Origin: Mycobacterium sp. 1245805.9
GTDB lineage: Bacteria; Actinomycetota; Actinomycetes; Mycobacteriales; Mycobacteriaceae
Length of the DNA: 64,000 nt
Direction: 5' to 3'
NCBI RefSeq assembly: GCF_001672915.1
Contig: NZ_LZKR01000171.1
Span: forward strand, 1-64,000
The notes beneath the pieces are model-generated. The model was not told the DNA's origin, did not search any database, and saw only the letters and a program-made list of their open reading frames with translations. Positions 17,233 through 25,666 of this stretch are shown here, piece after piece (the first letter of the stretch is position 1; each line of letters opens with the position of its first letter). The translations under genes were made by a program, and so were the position numbers.

Positions 17233-18461
17233 CGGAGACGACGATCGATCTGGCCGAGCCGGCGATCTGGGCCACCCGATTTCCCGACGGACTGTTCGCC
17301 GAGTTGCGCGCCCACACGCCGGTGTTTCACCAGCGGCTCACGGATGACGTCAGATCCACTGTGGGCCGCGAATTCTGGGTGTGCACCAAGCACGCGGACG
17401 TCGCGCGGGTGCATCGCGATCACGAGTCGTTCACGGCGACCCGGGGGCCGCTGATCCAGGACGTGCCGATGTTCGACGCGTATCCGGCCATCGTCAGCAT
17501 GGACCCGCCCGATCACACGGTTCGCCGCAAGGTGATCGCCCGGGCGTTCACACCGCGTGCGGTGGCCAAGCTCGAGGACGGCATCCGGGACCGGGCCAAG
17601 TCGATGGCCGCCGCGCTACTGGAATCCGGTCGCGGCGAGTTCGTCGATCTGGCTGCGGGACTACCGATCTCGGTGATCGGCGACATCGTCGGGATTCCCG
17701 ACGCCGACCGCCCGCACGTGTTCGGCTTGATCGACCGGGTGCTCAAGACCGCCGGCGCGCAGCTGTCCCTCCCCGATGGGGACGACCTGTTGCCCTTCAT
17801 GGAATTGTTCGAGTACGCCAGCGCGCTGACCGCCTACAAGCGTGAGCACCCCGTGGACGACATCTGGAGCGCGTTGTGTACCACGGAGATCACGGGGGAA
17901 TCGGGGAAGAGCTTCTTGCTGCCCTCCAACGAGCTCGAGATCTTCTTTTTCATCCTGGGATTGGCCGGCGCCGACACGACCCGAAACGCGTTGTGCGATG
18001 GCCTGCGGGCGTTCGTGGCCAATCCGGATCAGGTTGCGGTCTATCGATCCGACCCGGACGCGCGGCGCACGGCGGTCGAGGAGGTGATCCGCTATTCCAC
18101 GCCGATCATGTTCTGGGTGCGCGGGGCGGCCAGGGACGTCGTGCTCGGCGGCGTGCCGATCCCCGCGGGGGCGCGGGTGGTGACGATGTTGCGCTCGGCG
18201 AATCGCGACGAGGACGTCTTCTCAGATCCGTACCGGTTCGACATTCGCCGCGATCCCAACCCCCACCAGTCCTTCGGCGGTGGCGGGGCCCACCATTGTC
18301 TGGGCGCGATGCTGGCGCGGGCCGAAGTCCGGGCCGCCCTGGACGAGATCCTGCTGAACACCGGCGCCATCGAAGTCGGCGAGCCGCGGATGACGCTTCC
18401 CGATCTGTGCAACAACATGACCGTCTACGAATCCCTCCCGGTCCGCTTCGAGCGACGCTAG
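17229..18461 (+). CDS. Cytochrome P450
   Basis: A 410-residue soluble bacterial P450 monooxygenase. The I-helix oxygen-activation motif is AGADTTRNAL, the K-helix ExxR is in EEVIRYSTP, and the heme-ligand loop is FGGGGAHHCLG with the Cys at about residue 357. The meander reads DPYRFDIRRDPNPH. No redox partner is encoded beside it. GTG 17229 overlaps the TetR stop. Subfamily was not assigned; the substrate may be a lipid, steroid or terpenoid-like compound handled by the adjacent dehydrogenases, which is inference only. Confidence 0.92.
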   Translation: MTETTIDLAEPAIWATRFPDGLFAELRAHTPVFHQRLTDDVRSTVGREFWVCTKHADVARVHRDHESFTATRGPLIQDVPMFDAYPAIVSMDPPDHTVRRKVIARAFTPRAVAKLEDGIRDRAKSMAAALLESGRGEFVDLAAGLPISVIGDIVGIPDADRPHVFGLIDRVLKTAGAQLSLPDGDDLLPFMELFEYASALTAYKREHPVDDIWSALCTTEITGESGKSFLLPSNELEIFFFILGLAGADTTRNALCDGLRAFVANPDQVAVYRSDPDARRTAVEEVIRYSTPIMFWVRGAARDVVLGGVPIPAGARVVTMLRSANRDEDVFSDPYRFDIRRDPNPHQSFGGGGAHHCLGAMLARAEVRAALDEILLNTGAIEVGEPRMTLPDLCNNMTVYESLPVRFERR

Positions 18462-19105
18462 GCGGGGCGGGTGGCGCGGTAGTAGGTGAGCCGTCCCACC
18501 ACGCGTTGCCGGTGCGTCGCGACCTGCGTGCACTCCAAGCCGGCCGCGCGCAACAGGCGCGGAATCGCGTCGCCGAGGTTGCCCGCCGCGTGCGGGTTGC
18601 GCCTGATGAGCCGCGGGACCAGACCGTCGTCGGCGCTCACGTCGCCGCCGATGTCGACCAGGTGCAGGCGGCCGCCGGGGCGCAGGACGCGGAAAATCTC
18701 CTCCGCCGCGGCGCTTTTCGCGTCGTTGGCGATGTGGTGCAGCATCATGGACGACAGCACCCGGTCGAATTCACCGTCGGCGTAGGGCAGCCGCTCGGCG
18801 TAGCCCTGTTCGAAGCGGACCGCGTCGGTCTTTCGCCGCGCTCGCTCCAGCGCCCGCGGATCGGGGTCGCATCCGACCGCCTCCAACTCGGGGTGGCGGC
18901 GCTTGGCCCGAATGATGAGATTGCCTGTGCCGCAGCCGATTTCCAGGATACGACGTGAGTCGGCGAGGTCGGCCTGTGCGATCAGATTCTCGTGGACCCG
19001 GTTCATGCCCAACAGGCGGCTGAACACGTCGTAGCAGGGCAGCAGCGCGTCGTGGCCGGCGGCGGGCAGGTAATCATGTGGATGATGTTTTGTCACAAGG
19101 CCCAT
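18458..19105 (-). CDS. Class I SAM-dependent methyltransferase
   Basis: A 215-residue methyltransferase of the Methyltransf_11/25 type. Motif I is ILEIGCGTGNLII, followed by an acidic residue in VGCDPDPRAL, the post-motif SSMMLHHIAND and RVLRPGGRLHLVDIGGD. It is different from the TIGR00027 family nearby. It converges on the P450 with a shared CTAG and is divergent from the AraC regulator. Substrate unknown. Confidence 0.87.
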   Translation of the reverse strand: MGLVTKHHPHDYLPAAGHDALLPCYDVFSRLLGMNRVHENLIAQADLADSRRILEIGCGTGNLIIRAKRRHPELEAVGCDPDPRALERARRKTDAVRFEQGYAERLPYADGEFDRVLSSMMLHHIANDAKSAAAEEIFRVLRPGGRLHLVDIGGDVSADDGLVPRLIRRNPHAAGNLGDAIPRLLRAAGLECTQVATHRQRVVGRLTYYRATRPA

Positions 19106-19170
19106 ATTGAATCGCTGGGCGAACGGAGAATTGGGTGATCCTCGGTGAAAAGTGGACTATCTTTGGCAAC

Positions 19171-20094
19171 ATGACGCGGCCCGCTCGGTTGGTTCGGCAG
19201 CGCGGCGGCGTGCCGATCTACGCGTATCGCACCGATCCGGACACGCCTCCGGTGTCGGTGGTGCGCTCCAGCCCCGACGATTTCGTCGAGCGTGGGCGCC
19301 ACATTCACGACTTTCCCGCGCTCTGGTACCTCCCGGCGGCAGGGCTGGTCTACGTGGCGGCCGCGGGTCAAGTGCTCGACCCCGGGCGCCTGGACCTGCG
19401 CGACGCGGGTGTGGCGGTGTTCTTCGATCCCGCCGCGCTCGGGGAGGACGCGCGGTCGCCGTGGCCGGCGTGGCGGGCACATCCGCTGCTGTTCCCGTTC
19501 CTGCACGGCGAAATCGGCGGAATACTGCGCCTGGACCTGCCGGCGGCCCGGCGCCCTGCGTGGGACGCCGCGATCCGTTCGATCGAAACGGAATTGGGCG
19601 CGCGGCAGGACGGTTACCGGCAGGCGGCGCTGGCGCACCTGACGCTGTTGTTGATCGACCTGGCGCGGCTGGCTGGGCCGGTGGTGGCTGAACTGCGCCG
19701 CAGCGGCGAACCGCTGCTGGCCGAGGTGTTCGACGTGATCGACCGGCGGCACGCCGGGCCGTTGTCGCTGCGCGACGTGGCCGGTGAGGTCGGCATCACG
19801 GCGGGACACCTGACCACCGTCGTGCGCCGGCGCACCGGGCGCACCGTGCAGGAGTGGATCACCGAGCGCCGCATGGCCGAAGCGCGCGGATTGCTGGCGG
19901 AAACCGACCTGCCGGTCGGCGAGGTGGCCAGGCGGGTCGGGATGTCAGATCCCGGCTATTTCAGCCGCGTGTTCACCCGCGAGCACGGCGCCTCGCCCCG
20001 CGCGTGGCGTCAGAGGGGCTCGAAGTCCAGCCAGTCCTCGACGTCGAACCGGTCGGCGACGGCGCGCAGCGTGGCGCCGCCGCGACCCGCGTAG
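19171..20094 (+). CDS. AraC family transcriptional regulator
   Basis: AraC/XylS regulator of about 307 residues. The N-terminal cupin-like sensor holds RGRHIHDFPALWYLPAAG-type sequence. The C-terminal double helix-turn-helix spans the last 100 residues (LRDVAGEVGITAGHLTTVV and VGEVARRVGMSDPGYFSRVF). I favour ATG 19171 because TATCTT at 19158-19163 ends 7 bases upstream, suggesting a leaderless mRNA; GTG 19135 with GGAG at 19125 is the alternative. The last 85 bases overlap the convergent metallo-hydrolase, and the tail after PRAWRQRG is not conserved-looking. Confidence 0.85.
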   Translation: MTRPARLVRQRGGVPIYAYRTDPDTPPVSVVRSSPDDFVERGRHIHDFPALWYLPAAGLVYVAAAGQVLDPGRLDLRDAGVAVFFDPAALGEDARSPWPAWRAHPLLFPFLHGEIGGILRLDLPAARRPAWDAAIRSIETELGARQDGYRQAALAHLTLLLIDLARLAGPVVAELRRSGEPLLAEVFDVIDRRHAGPLSLRDVAGEVGITAGHLTTVVRRRTGRTVQEWITERRMAEARGLLAETDLPVGEVARRVGMSDPGYFSRVFTREHGASPRAWRQRGSKSSQSSTSNRSATARSVAPPRPA

Positions 20095-20894
20095 TGCGCG
20101 GGTATCACGGCGGCCTTGGCGCCGACGGCCTCGGCGAAGATCCGGCGGCGGGTCACTGCGGCGGCCGGCGCGTCGACGTCGAAGGCGCAGGCGTCCGCGG
20201 GCCGGCGCAGTTGCAGCGGGCTGTGGGTGAGATCGCCGACGAAGACCGCCGGCCGTCCCGCGTCGAGCCACAGCACCGACGAGCCCGGCGTGTGCCCGGG
20301 GGCCGGTCGCAGGCGCAGCGACGGGCTGATCTGGTAGTCGTCCGACCACTGCACGAGCTGGCCCGCCTCGTCGATGGGCGCCACGCTGTCGGCGAACACC
20401 AGCCGGTCACCGGGCTGCCCGCCGGCGGGCCCGTCGGGGGAGAAGTGGTGGTAGTCGGCGGCCGGCACCAGGTATCGGGCGTTGGGGAACGTCGGCACCC
20501 AGGCGCCGTCCTCGAGCATGGTGTTCCACCCGACGTGATCGGAGTGGACGTGCGTGTTGACCACGACGTCGACGGCGTTGCGGTCGACACCCGCCGCGGC
20601 CAGCGCCGCCAGGAACCCGGTGTTCAGGTGGTCCAGGAACGGCATGTGCGGGCGCTCGCGATCGTTGCCGACCCCGGTGTCCACGACGACGGTCAGCCCG
20701 TCGACCTCGATGACCCAGCTCTGCACCGCGGCGTGCCACTCGTCGGCGTCGGGGTCGAAGAAGTCCGGCACCAGCAGGTCGGCGTTGTCCCGCCAACCGG
20801 ACGGCGGGGTCCCGGGGAAGAAACGGGTCGCCAAGTGGAGCGGAAGCTCCAGCACGCGGGTGACGCTCGCGTGGCCTAACCGGACCCGGCGCAT
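20010..20894 (-). CDS. Metallo-beta-lactamase fold hydrolase
   Basis: A 294-residue MBL-fold enzyme. The zinc-binding signature THVHSDHVGW is at about residues 114-123, with further ligands in VFVGDLTHSP and IPAHYAGRGG. It resembles the lactonase/glyoxalase-like subgroup, though substrate is unknown. It starts directly after the aldolase stop, so it is the last gene of the 2-hydroxyacid dehydrogenase-aldolase-hydrolase operon. A sugar-acid or lactone role would fit the context, as inference. Confidence 0.88.
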   Translation of the reverse strand: MRRVRLGHASVTRVLELPLHLATRFFPGTPPSGWRDNADLLVPDFFDPDADEWHAAVQSWVIEVDGLTVVVDTGVGNDRERPHMPFLDHLNTGFLAALAAAGVDRNAVDVVVNTHVHSDHVGWNTMLEDGAWVPTFPNARYLVPAADYHHFSPDGPAGGQPGDRLVFADSVAPIDEAGQLVQWSDDYQISPSLRLRPAPGHTPGSSVLWLDAGRPAVFVGDLTHSPLQLRRPADACAFDVDAPAAAVTRRRIFAEAVGAKAAVIPAHYAGRGGATLRAVADRFDVEDWLDFEPL

Positions 20895-21548
20895 CTAGGC
20901 GTTGGCGCGCAGGTAGCCGTACACGCCGGCGAAGTTGCGGTTCACCTCGTCGGGGATGGGCACCGGGCCGCCGAGAGCCCTTGCGCCCCAGACAATTTGG
21001 GCGGTCCGCTCGACCAGGGCGGTGATGTGCAGGGCCTTGTCCGGGCGCGGCCCCACGGCGACCAGGCCGTGGTTGGCGATCAGCGCGGCGCCCCGGCCCT
21101 CGAGCGCCTTGACCGCGTTGGTGCCGACCTCGGGCGTGCCGGACGCTGCGTAGTCGGCGCAGCGGACGTCCCCGCCGCAGTAGACGGCGAACTCGTCGAT
21201 GCAGGCCGGAATGGGTTGGTGCGCAATGGCGAACATGGTCGCCCACACCGGATGGCTGTGGATGACGCTGCCGATGTCGTCGAACGCCTGGTAGCACGCC
21301 AGGTGCAGCTTGGCCTCCGACGACGGGAACCGGCCCTCGGCGGCGTGCAGCACCTCGCCGTCCGGGTCGATCAGCACGATGTCGTCCAGCTGCATGTCGC
21401 GGTAGTCGACCGACGACGGCGTGATGACGATGTTGCCGTCGGCGCGGCGCGCCGAGATGTTGCCGGCGGTGCCCTCGACCAGGCCGCGGCGCAGCATGTC
21501 CTTGGCCGCGTCCAGCACGGCGTCCTCGGGGTTGGTGACGGATTTCAT
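20895..21548 (-). CDS. fucA: Class II aldolase/adducin (fuculose-phosphate aldolase type)
   Basis: A 217-residue zinc aldolase cleaving phosphorylated sugars or sugar acids to a C2/C3 aldehyde and DHAP or a related ketose. The motifs are GNISAR (phosphate site), a Glu in SSEAKLH, HSHPVW with two zinc His, and the third His in IANHGLVAVG. It matches the position of M. tuberculosis Rv0727c (annotated fucA). The true substrate is not proven. It overlaps the upstream dehydrogenase by 4 bases. Confidence 0.85.
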   Translation of the reverse strand: MKSVTNPEDAVLDAAKDMLRRGLVEGTAGNISARRADGNIVITPSSVDYRDMQLDDIVLIDPDGEVLHAAEGRFPSSEAKLHLACYQAFDDIGSVIHSHPVWATMFAIAHQPIPACIDEFAVYCGGDVRCADYAASGTPEVGTNAVKALEGRGAALIANHGLVAVGPRPDKALHITALVERTAQIVWGARALGGPVPIPDEVNRNFAGVYGYLRANA

Positions 21549-22534
21549 GGGCCCAGCACCTCCGGGTTGACGATATGGGTGGGCGTCTCGCCGCTCAGCA
21601 GCGCTTCCAGGTCGTCGGCCACCATCTGCGCCTGCCGGGCCTCAGTGTTCCACGTGGCGCCCCCGATGTGGGGCGTCAGCACGACATTGGGCATGGAAGT
21701 CAACGGGTGATCGGCCGGCAGCCATTCGCCGACGAAGTGGTCCAGGCCGGCGGCGGCCACCTTGCCGCCGCGCAGCGCGTCGACGAGCGCGTCGGTGTCG
21801 TGCAGCTGCGCGCGGGCGGTGTTGAGGAAGACCACGCCGTCGCGCATGGCCGCGAACTGCCGCGCGCCGATCATCCCGGCGGTGTCGTCGGTGACGGGCG
21901 CGTGTAGGGACACCACGTCGGCCTCGGCGAGCAGTTCGTCCAGGCCGTGGCGGGCCTCGTCGTTGTACGGGTCGTGCGCGATCACCCGCATGCCCAGCCC
22001 GGCCAGCCGCCACCGGGTGGCGCGTCCGACGGCGCCGAGGCCCACCAGCCCCGCGGTCCGCCCGGCGATCTCCCAGCCGCGGAACCGCTGGTACGGGATG
22101 CTGCCGTCGCGAAAGATGTTGCCGCCGCGGACATCCGCGTCGGCGGTCAGCAGGTGCCGGGTCGCGGCCAGCAGCAGCGCCACCGCCATCTCGGCGACCG
22201 CATCGGCGTTGCGGGCCGGGGTGTTCAGCACCGGGATGCGGGCCGCGGTGGCCCCGTCGATGTCGACGTTGTTCGGGTCGCCCCGGGTGGACGCAACGGC
22301 AAGAAGGCCTTGCTCGAACACCGGGCCGCGGACCGAGTCACCCTCCACCACAACGACATCGGCGGACTCGGCCGCGATCCGCTCGGCCAGTTGCTCGGGG
22401 CTGTAGATCCGCAGCGGGGTCTGCTCTATCCAGGGGTCGTACACCACGTCGGCCAGGCGCCGGAGCTTGTCGAACCCCGGCCCCCGCAACGGCGCGGTCA
22501 CCAGGGCCCGCGGTCTTGACGTCACAGACGCCAA
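21545..22534 (-). CDS. D-isomer-specific 2-hydroxyacid dehydrogenase (SerA2-like)
   Basis: A 329-residue NAD-dependent dehydrogenase. The Rossmann motif is VGLGAVGRATRWRLAGLGM, the catalytic Arg is in NTARAQL, and the catalytic His is in LTPHIGGATW. It lacks the ACT domain of biosynthetic SerA, so it probably acts on another 2-hydroxy acid; the M. tuberculosis ortholog by position is Rv0728c. The farthest start is TTG 22534; GTG 22525 is an alternative. It is divergent from the FGGY kinase across a dyad-rich region. Confidence 0.87.
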   Translation of the reverse strand: MASVTSRPRALVTAPLRGPGFDKLRRLADVVYDPWIEQTPLRIYSPEQLAERIAAESADVVVVEGDSVRGPVFEQGLLAVASTRGDPNNVDIDGATAARIPVLNTPARNADAVAEMAVALLLAATRHLLTADADVRGGNIFRDGSIPYQRFRGWEIAGRTAGLVGLGAVGRATRWRLAGLGMRVIAHDPYNDEARHGLDELLAEADVVSLHAPVTDDTAGMIGARQFAAMRDGVVFLNTARAQLHDTDALVDALRGGKVAAAGLDHFVGEWLPADHPLTSMPNVVLTPHIGGATWNTEARQAQMVADDLEALLSGETPTHIVNPEVLGP

Positions 22535-22575
22535 TGCTGGCGTACGGTGACGCCCGTGTCACGTGATGGCGTCAC
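22517..22575. promoter_or_regulatory. Dyad-rich divergent control region
   Basis: TGACGTCA (22517-22524) and TCACGTGA (22559-22566) are perfect 8-bp palindromes 42 bases apart. GTGACGC (22547-22553) and GCGTCAC (22569-22575) form inverted arms around the second. The elements sit on the starts of the divergent 2-hydroxyacid dehydrogenase and kinase genes, as expected for a shared sugar-responsive repressor. No regulator gene is adjacent. Confidence 0.45.
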
Positions 22576-23890
22576 AATCGGCATCGACGTCGGCAGCACC
22601 GCCGTCAAGGCCGTGGCCGCCGACGCGGACGGCCGGGTGACGGAGCGGGTGCGCATCCCGCACCAGCTGCGGGTGCCGGCGCCCGACCGGCTCGAGCACG
22701 ACGCCGACGAGGCGTGGCGGCGGGGGCCGGTGGCCGCGCTCGCGCAGCTGAACCGCCCGGACGCCCGCGCGGTCGCCGTGTCGGCGATGGTGCCCTCGCT
22801 GACCGCCGTCGACGCGGCGGGCGCGCCCCTGACCCCCGGGCTGCTGTACGGCGACGGCCGGGGCAGAGTGCCCGGCTCCGACGACAAGCCGCTGCCGGCG
22901 CTGGGCGAGGCCGCGGAGTTCCTGCGCTGGACGGCGGCGCAGGCGCCCGGCGCGGCCGGGTACTGGCCCGCGCCCGCGGTGTCCAACCACGCGCTGGCGG
23001 GCGAGGCGGTGCTGGACGTCGCCACCGCCGCCACCGCCTTCCCCCTGTTCGACGGGACCGGCTGGGACCCGGCGGCCTGCGCCGACTGCGGCGCGAGCGT
23101 CGAGCAGATGCCGCGGGTGGAGACGATCGGCACGGCCGCGGGACAGCTCCCCGGGACGGCCGCCGTGCTGGCGATCGGGGCCATCGACGCCCTGTGCGAA
23201 CAGATCGTGGCCGGCGCCGACCGCGACGGCGACGTGCTGGTGCTGTGCGGCACCACCCTGATCGTGTGGAACACGATCGCCGAGGCGCGCCAGGTGCCCG
23301 GCCTGTGGACCATCCCGCACACCACCCCGGGCAAGAGCCAGATCGGCGGCGCCAGCAACGCGGGCGGCCTGTTCCTCGGCTGGGTGGAGCGCCTGCTCGG
23401 ACCGGGCGACCCGGGGACCGCCGACCCGCGCCGCGTGCCGGTGTGGTCGCCCTACATCCGCGGCGAGCGCACGCCGTTCCACGACCCGGATCGCCGCGCC
23501 GTGCTCGACGCCCTCGACCTCACCCACGACGCGGCCGCCGTGCGCCGGGCCGCCTACGAGGCGTCGGGCTTCGTCGTTCGTCAGCTCATCGAGCTGGGCG
23601 GGGCGCCGGTGGCGCGCATCGTCGCCTCCGGCGGCGGCACCCGGGTCGGGCCGTGGATGCAGGCCATCGCCGACGCCACCGGCCGGCCGGTGGAGGTGTC
23701 CGCGGTGGCCGAGGGCGCGGCGCTGGGGGCCGCGTTCCTGGGTCGGATGGCGGTCGGCCTGGAGACCTCGATCACTGACGCGGGCCGGTGGGCCCGCACC
23801 GAGCGCGTCGTCGAGCCCGATCCCGCCTGGGCGGAGCCGACCGCCGGGCGCTACCAACGGTTCCTGGAACTGTCTAGGCTGGTGCAATGA
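22556..23890 (+). CDS. xylB: FGGY-family carbohydrate kinase (xylulokinase-like)
   Basis: A carbohydrate kinase of about 444 residues. The N-terminal ATPase-fold phosphate loop is IGIDVGSTAVKAV, the middle has GASNAGGLFLGW, and the C-terminal adenosine motif is ASGGGTRVGPWMQ. It phosphorylates a sugar or polyol, probably feeding the divergent aldolase; M. tuberculosis Rv0729 (xylB) has the same place. GTG 22556 is favoured by TACGGT at 22543-22548, which would make it leaderless; GTG 22547 is the longer alternative. The stop overlaps the acetyltransferase (ATGA). Confidence 0.87.
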   Translation: MSRDGVTIGIDVGSTAVKAVAADADGRVTERVRIPHQLRVPAPDRLEHDADEAWRRGPVAALAQLNRPDARAVAVSAMVPSLTAVDAAGAPLTPGLLYGDGRGRVPGSDDKPLPALGEAAEFLRWTAAQAPGAAGYWPAPAVSNHALAGEAVLDVATAATAFPLFDGTGWDPAACADCGASVEQMPRVETIGTAAGQLPGTAAVLAIGAIDALCEQIVAGADRDGDVLVLCGTTLIVWNTIAEARQVPGLWTIPHTTPGKSQIGGASNAGGLFLGWVERLLGPGDPGTADPRRVPVWSPYIRGERTPFHDPDRRAVLDALDLTHDAAAVRRAAYEASGFVVRQLIELGGAPVARIVASGGGTRVGPWMQAIADATGRPVEVSAVAEGAALGAAFLGRMAVGLETSITDAGRWARTERVVEPDPAWAEPTAGRYQRFLELSRLVQ

Positions 23891-24552
23891 CTGACCAGGA
23901 CCGCAAAGCCGCCCGTCGGGAGATCGCCGACGCCCTGTTGAAAGCCCTCGAACGCCGGCACGAAATCGCCGACGTCGTGGTGGAGTCCGAGGACAAGGAG
24001 GCGGCGGTGGAGGCGATCGTCCGCCTGCTCGACACCTCGCACCTGGCCGCCGAGGCGGTGATGGGCATGTCGTTCGCGCAGCTCACCATCGACTCGCGCC
24101 GCAAGATCCTGGCCGAGCTGGAGGACCTGAACAAGCAGCTGAGCTTCACGCTCGGCGAGCGTCCCGCCAGCTCAGGGGAGACCCTCGAGCTGCGGCCGTT
24201 CTCCGCCGACGCCGACCGCGACATCTTCGCCGCCCGCACCGAGGACGTCGGCGCCGCCGGCGACGGGTCGGGCGGGCCGGCGGGCAACCTCGACGACGAG
24301 ATCCGCGCGGCGCTGGGGCGCGTGGGCGACGAGGAGGCCGCATGGTTCGTGGCGGTCGACTCGGGCGAGAAGGTCGGAATGGTGTTCGGCGAGCTGGTAG
24401 GCGGCGAGGTGAACGTGCGGATCTGGATCCACCCCGACCACCGCAAGAAGGGTTACGGCACCGCCGCGCTGCGCAAGTCGCGCACCGAGATGGCGTGGTG
24501 CTTCCCCGCCGTGCCGCTGGTGGTCCGCACGCCCGCGGCCAAGCCCGGCTAG
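23887..24552 (+). CDS. GNAT acetyltransferase with gyrase A-like helical N-terminus
   Basis: A 221-residue protein. The C-terminal half is a GNAT domain with the acetyl-CoA motif IWIHPDHRKKGYGTAAL at about residues 180-197. The N-terminal 85 residues are helical; LDTSHLAAEAVMGMSFAQLT followed by RRKILAELEDLNKQL looks like the helical segment of DNA gyrase/topoisomerase IV subunit A. The order and context match M. tuberculosis Rv0730. Substrate unknown. It is translationally coupled to the kinase. Confidence 0.8.
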   Translation: MTDQDRKAARREIADALLKALERRHEIADVVVESEDKEAAVEAIVRLLDTSHLAAEAVMGMSFAQLTIDSRRKILAELEDLNKQLSFTLGERPASSGETLELRPFSADADRDIFAARTEDVGAAGDGSGGPAGNLDDEIRAALGRVGDEEAAWFVAVDSGEKVGMVFGELVGGEVNVRIWIHPDHRKKGYGTAALRKSRTEMAWCFPAVPLVVRTPAAKPG

Positions 24553-24559
24553 ATCGAGC

Positions 24560-25465
24560 TCAGGCCAGCGTGGCGGTGACGGCGATGATGTTGCGCAGCT
24601 GCGATTGCTCGTCGTCGGGGAAGACGCGGCCGTAGTCGGCGAAGAACTCCCGCCGCGGCCGGGTGCTCACCTGCCAGCCCTTGCCGGCCAGGTACTCGAC
24701 GACGTTGCTGCGCTCGCCGTCGAAGAACAGCCCGGACAGGTCGATGTCGCAGCCCAGGTTGGCCCACCGCTGGTTGAACTGCTGCGCGCGTTGGGTCATG
24801 GTGCGCCCGGAGTCGCCGTGGTATTCGGTGGCCAGCTTGCTGCCGGGCGCGCTGAGCTCGGTGATGTTGTCGAAGAGCCGGTCCTGGGCGTCGGGCGGGA
24901 GGTACATCAGCAAGCCTTCGGCGCTCCACGACGTCGGCTGCGACGCGTCAAACCCGCTGCGGCGCAACGCTTCCGGCCAGTCGTCGCGAAGATCGACGGC
25001 GACGGTGCGCCGGTCCGCGGTCGGGGCGGCGCCCAGGCTCTCCATCGCCGCGGTCTTGAACTCGACGACCTTGGGCTGGTCGACCTCGTAGACCACGCTG
25101 CCGGGCGGCCAGGCCAGCCGGTAGGCGCGCACGTCGAGGCCGGCGGCCAGGATCACCGATTGGCGGATGCCGTCGCGGGCGGCGTTGAGGAAGAAATCGT
25201 CGAAGAAGCGGGTGCGCACCGCCATCGAGTCGGTCTCGAGTTGCAGGTCGCGTTCGCCGCCGTCGTCCGCGCCCGGCGCTACCTGGCCGTCGATCAGGCG
25301 GACGAAGAAGTCCAGGCCGACCGCGCGCACCAGCGGCGCCGCGAACGGGTCGTCGATGATCGCGTCGGTTTCCATGCTGGCCAGCGCGCGGGCCGCGGCG
25401 ACCATCGTTGCCGTCGCGCCGACGCTGGAGGCCAGGTCCCAGCTGTCCTGATCGGTTCGCGTCAT
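24560..25465 (-). CDS. TIGR00027-type SAM-dependent methyltransferase
   Basis: Fourth member of the family in this window, 301 residues (M. tuberculosis Rv0731c position). It has WDLASSVGATATMVAAARA at the start, the SAM motif VILAAGLDVRAYRLAWP, VYEVDQPKVVEFK, and AEGLLMYLPPDAQDRLFD. It is divergent from secY, with 201 bases between the starts. Substrate unknown. Confidence 0.9.
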   Translation of the reverse strand: MTRTDQDSWDLASSVGATATMVAAARALASMETDAIIDDPFAAPLVRAVGLDFFVRLIDGQVAPGADDGGERDLQLETDSMAVRTRFFDDFFLNAARDGIRQSVILAAGLDVRAYRLAWPPGSVVYEVDQPKVVEFKTAAMESLGAAPTADRRTVAVDLRDDWPEALRRSGFDASQPTSWSAEGLLMYLPPDAQDRLFDNITELSAPGSKLATEYHGDSGRTMTQRAQQFNQRWANLGCDIDLSGLFFDGERSNVVEYLAGKGWQVSTRPRREFFADYGRVFPDDEQSQLRNIIAVTATLA

Positions 25466-25555
25466 GGTGCTCCCACTTATTTAGCAAATGCAACGAGCCA
25501 AGCGATTCGAACTCTACGCCTCGCGGCTGACCGCTTCCTGTGTCCTCCAAGGGGC

Positions 25556-25588
25556 TTGACAGGGGCCGTCCCGATCAGCTGTTAGTCT
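25556..25588 (+). promoter_or_regulatory. Putative secY promoter
   Basis: A perfect TTGACA -35 at 25556-25561 is followed by TAGTCT at 25583-25588 with an upstream TG (extended -10 type). The spacer of 21 bases is long, so a nearer -10 such as TGTTAG (25580-25585, 18-base spacer) is possible. A leader of roughly 70-75 bases would follow, ending in AGGAGGA before GTG 25667. Confidence 0.5.
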
Positions 25589-25666
25589 CGTACACGGTTT
25601 GACGCGCGGCGCCGTACGTCCTGGCCTGCGGGTGTTAGGCGCGAGACGCAGGACGCAGGAGGAAGA

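Noticed and set aside
20895..21710. Long plus-strand frames opposite the aldolase and dehydrogenase
   Set aside because: High GC content leaves many antisense frames open; these show no domains and run against clear enzyme genes.
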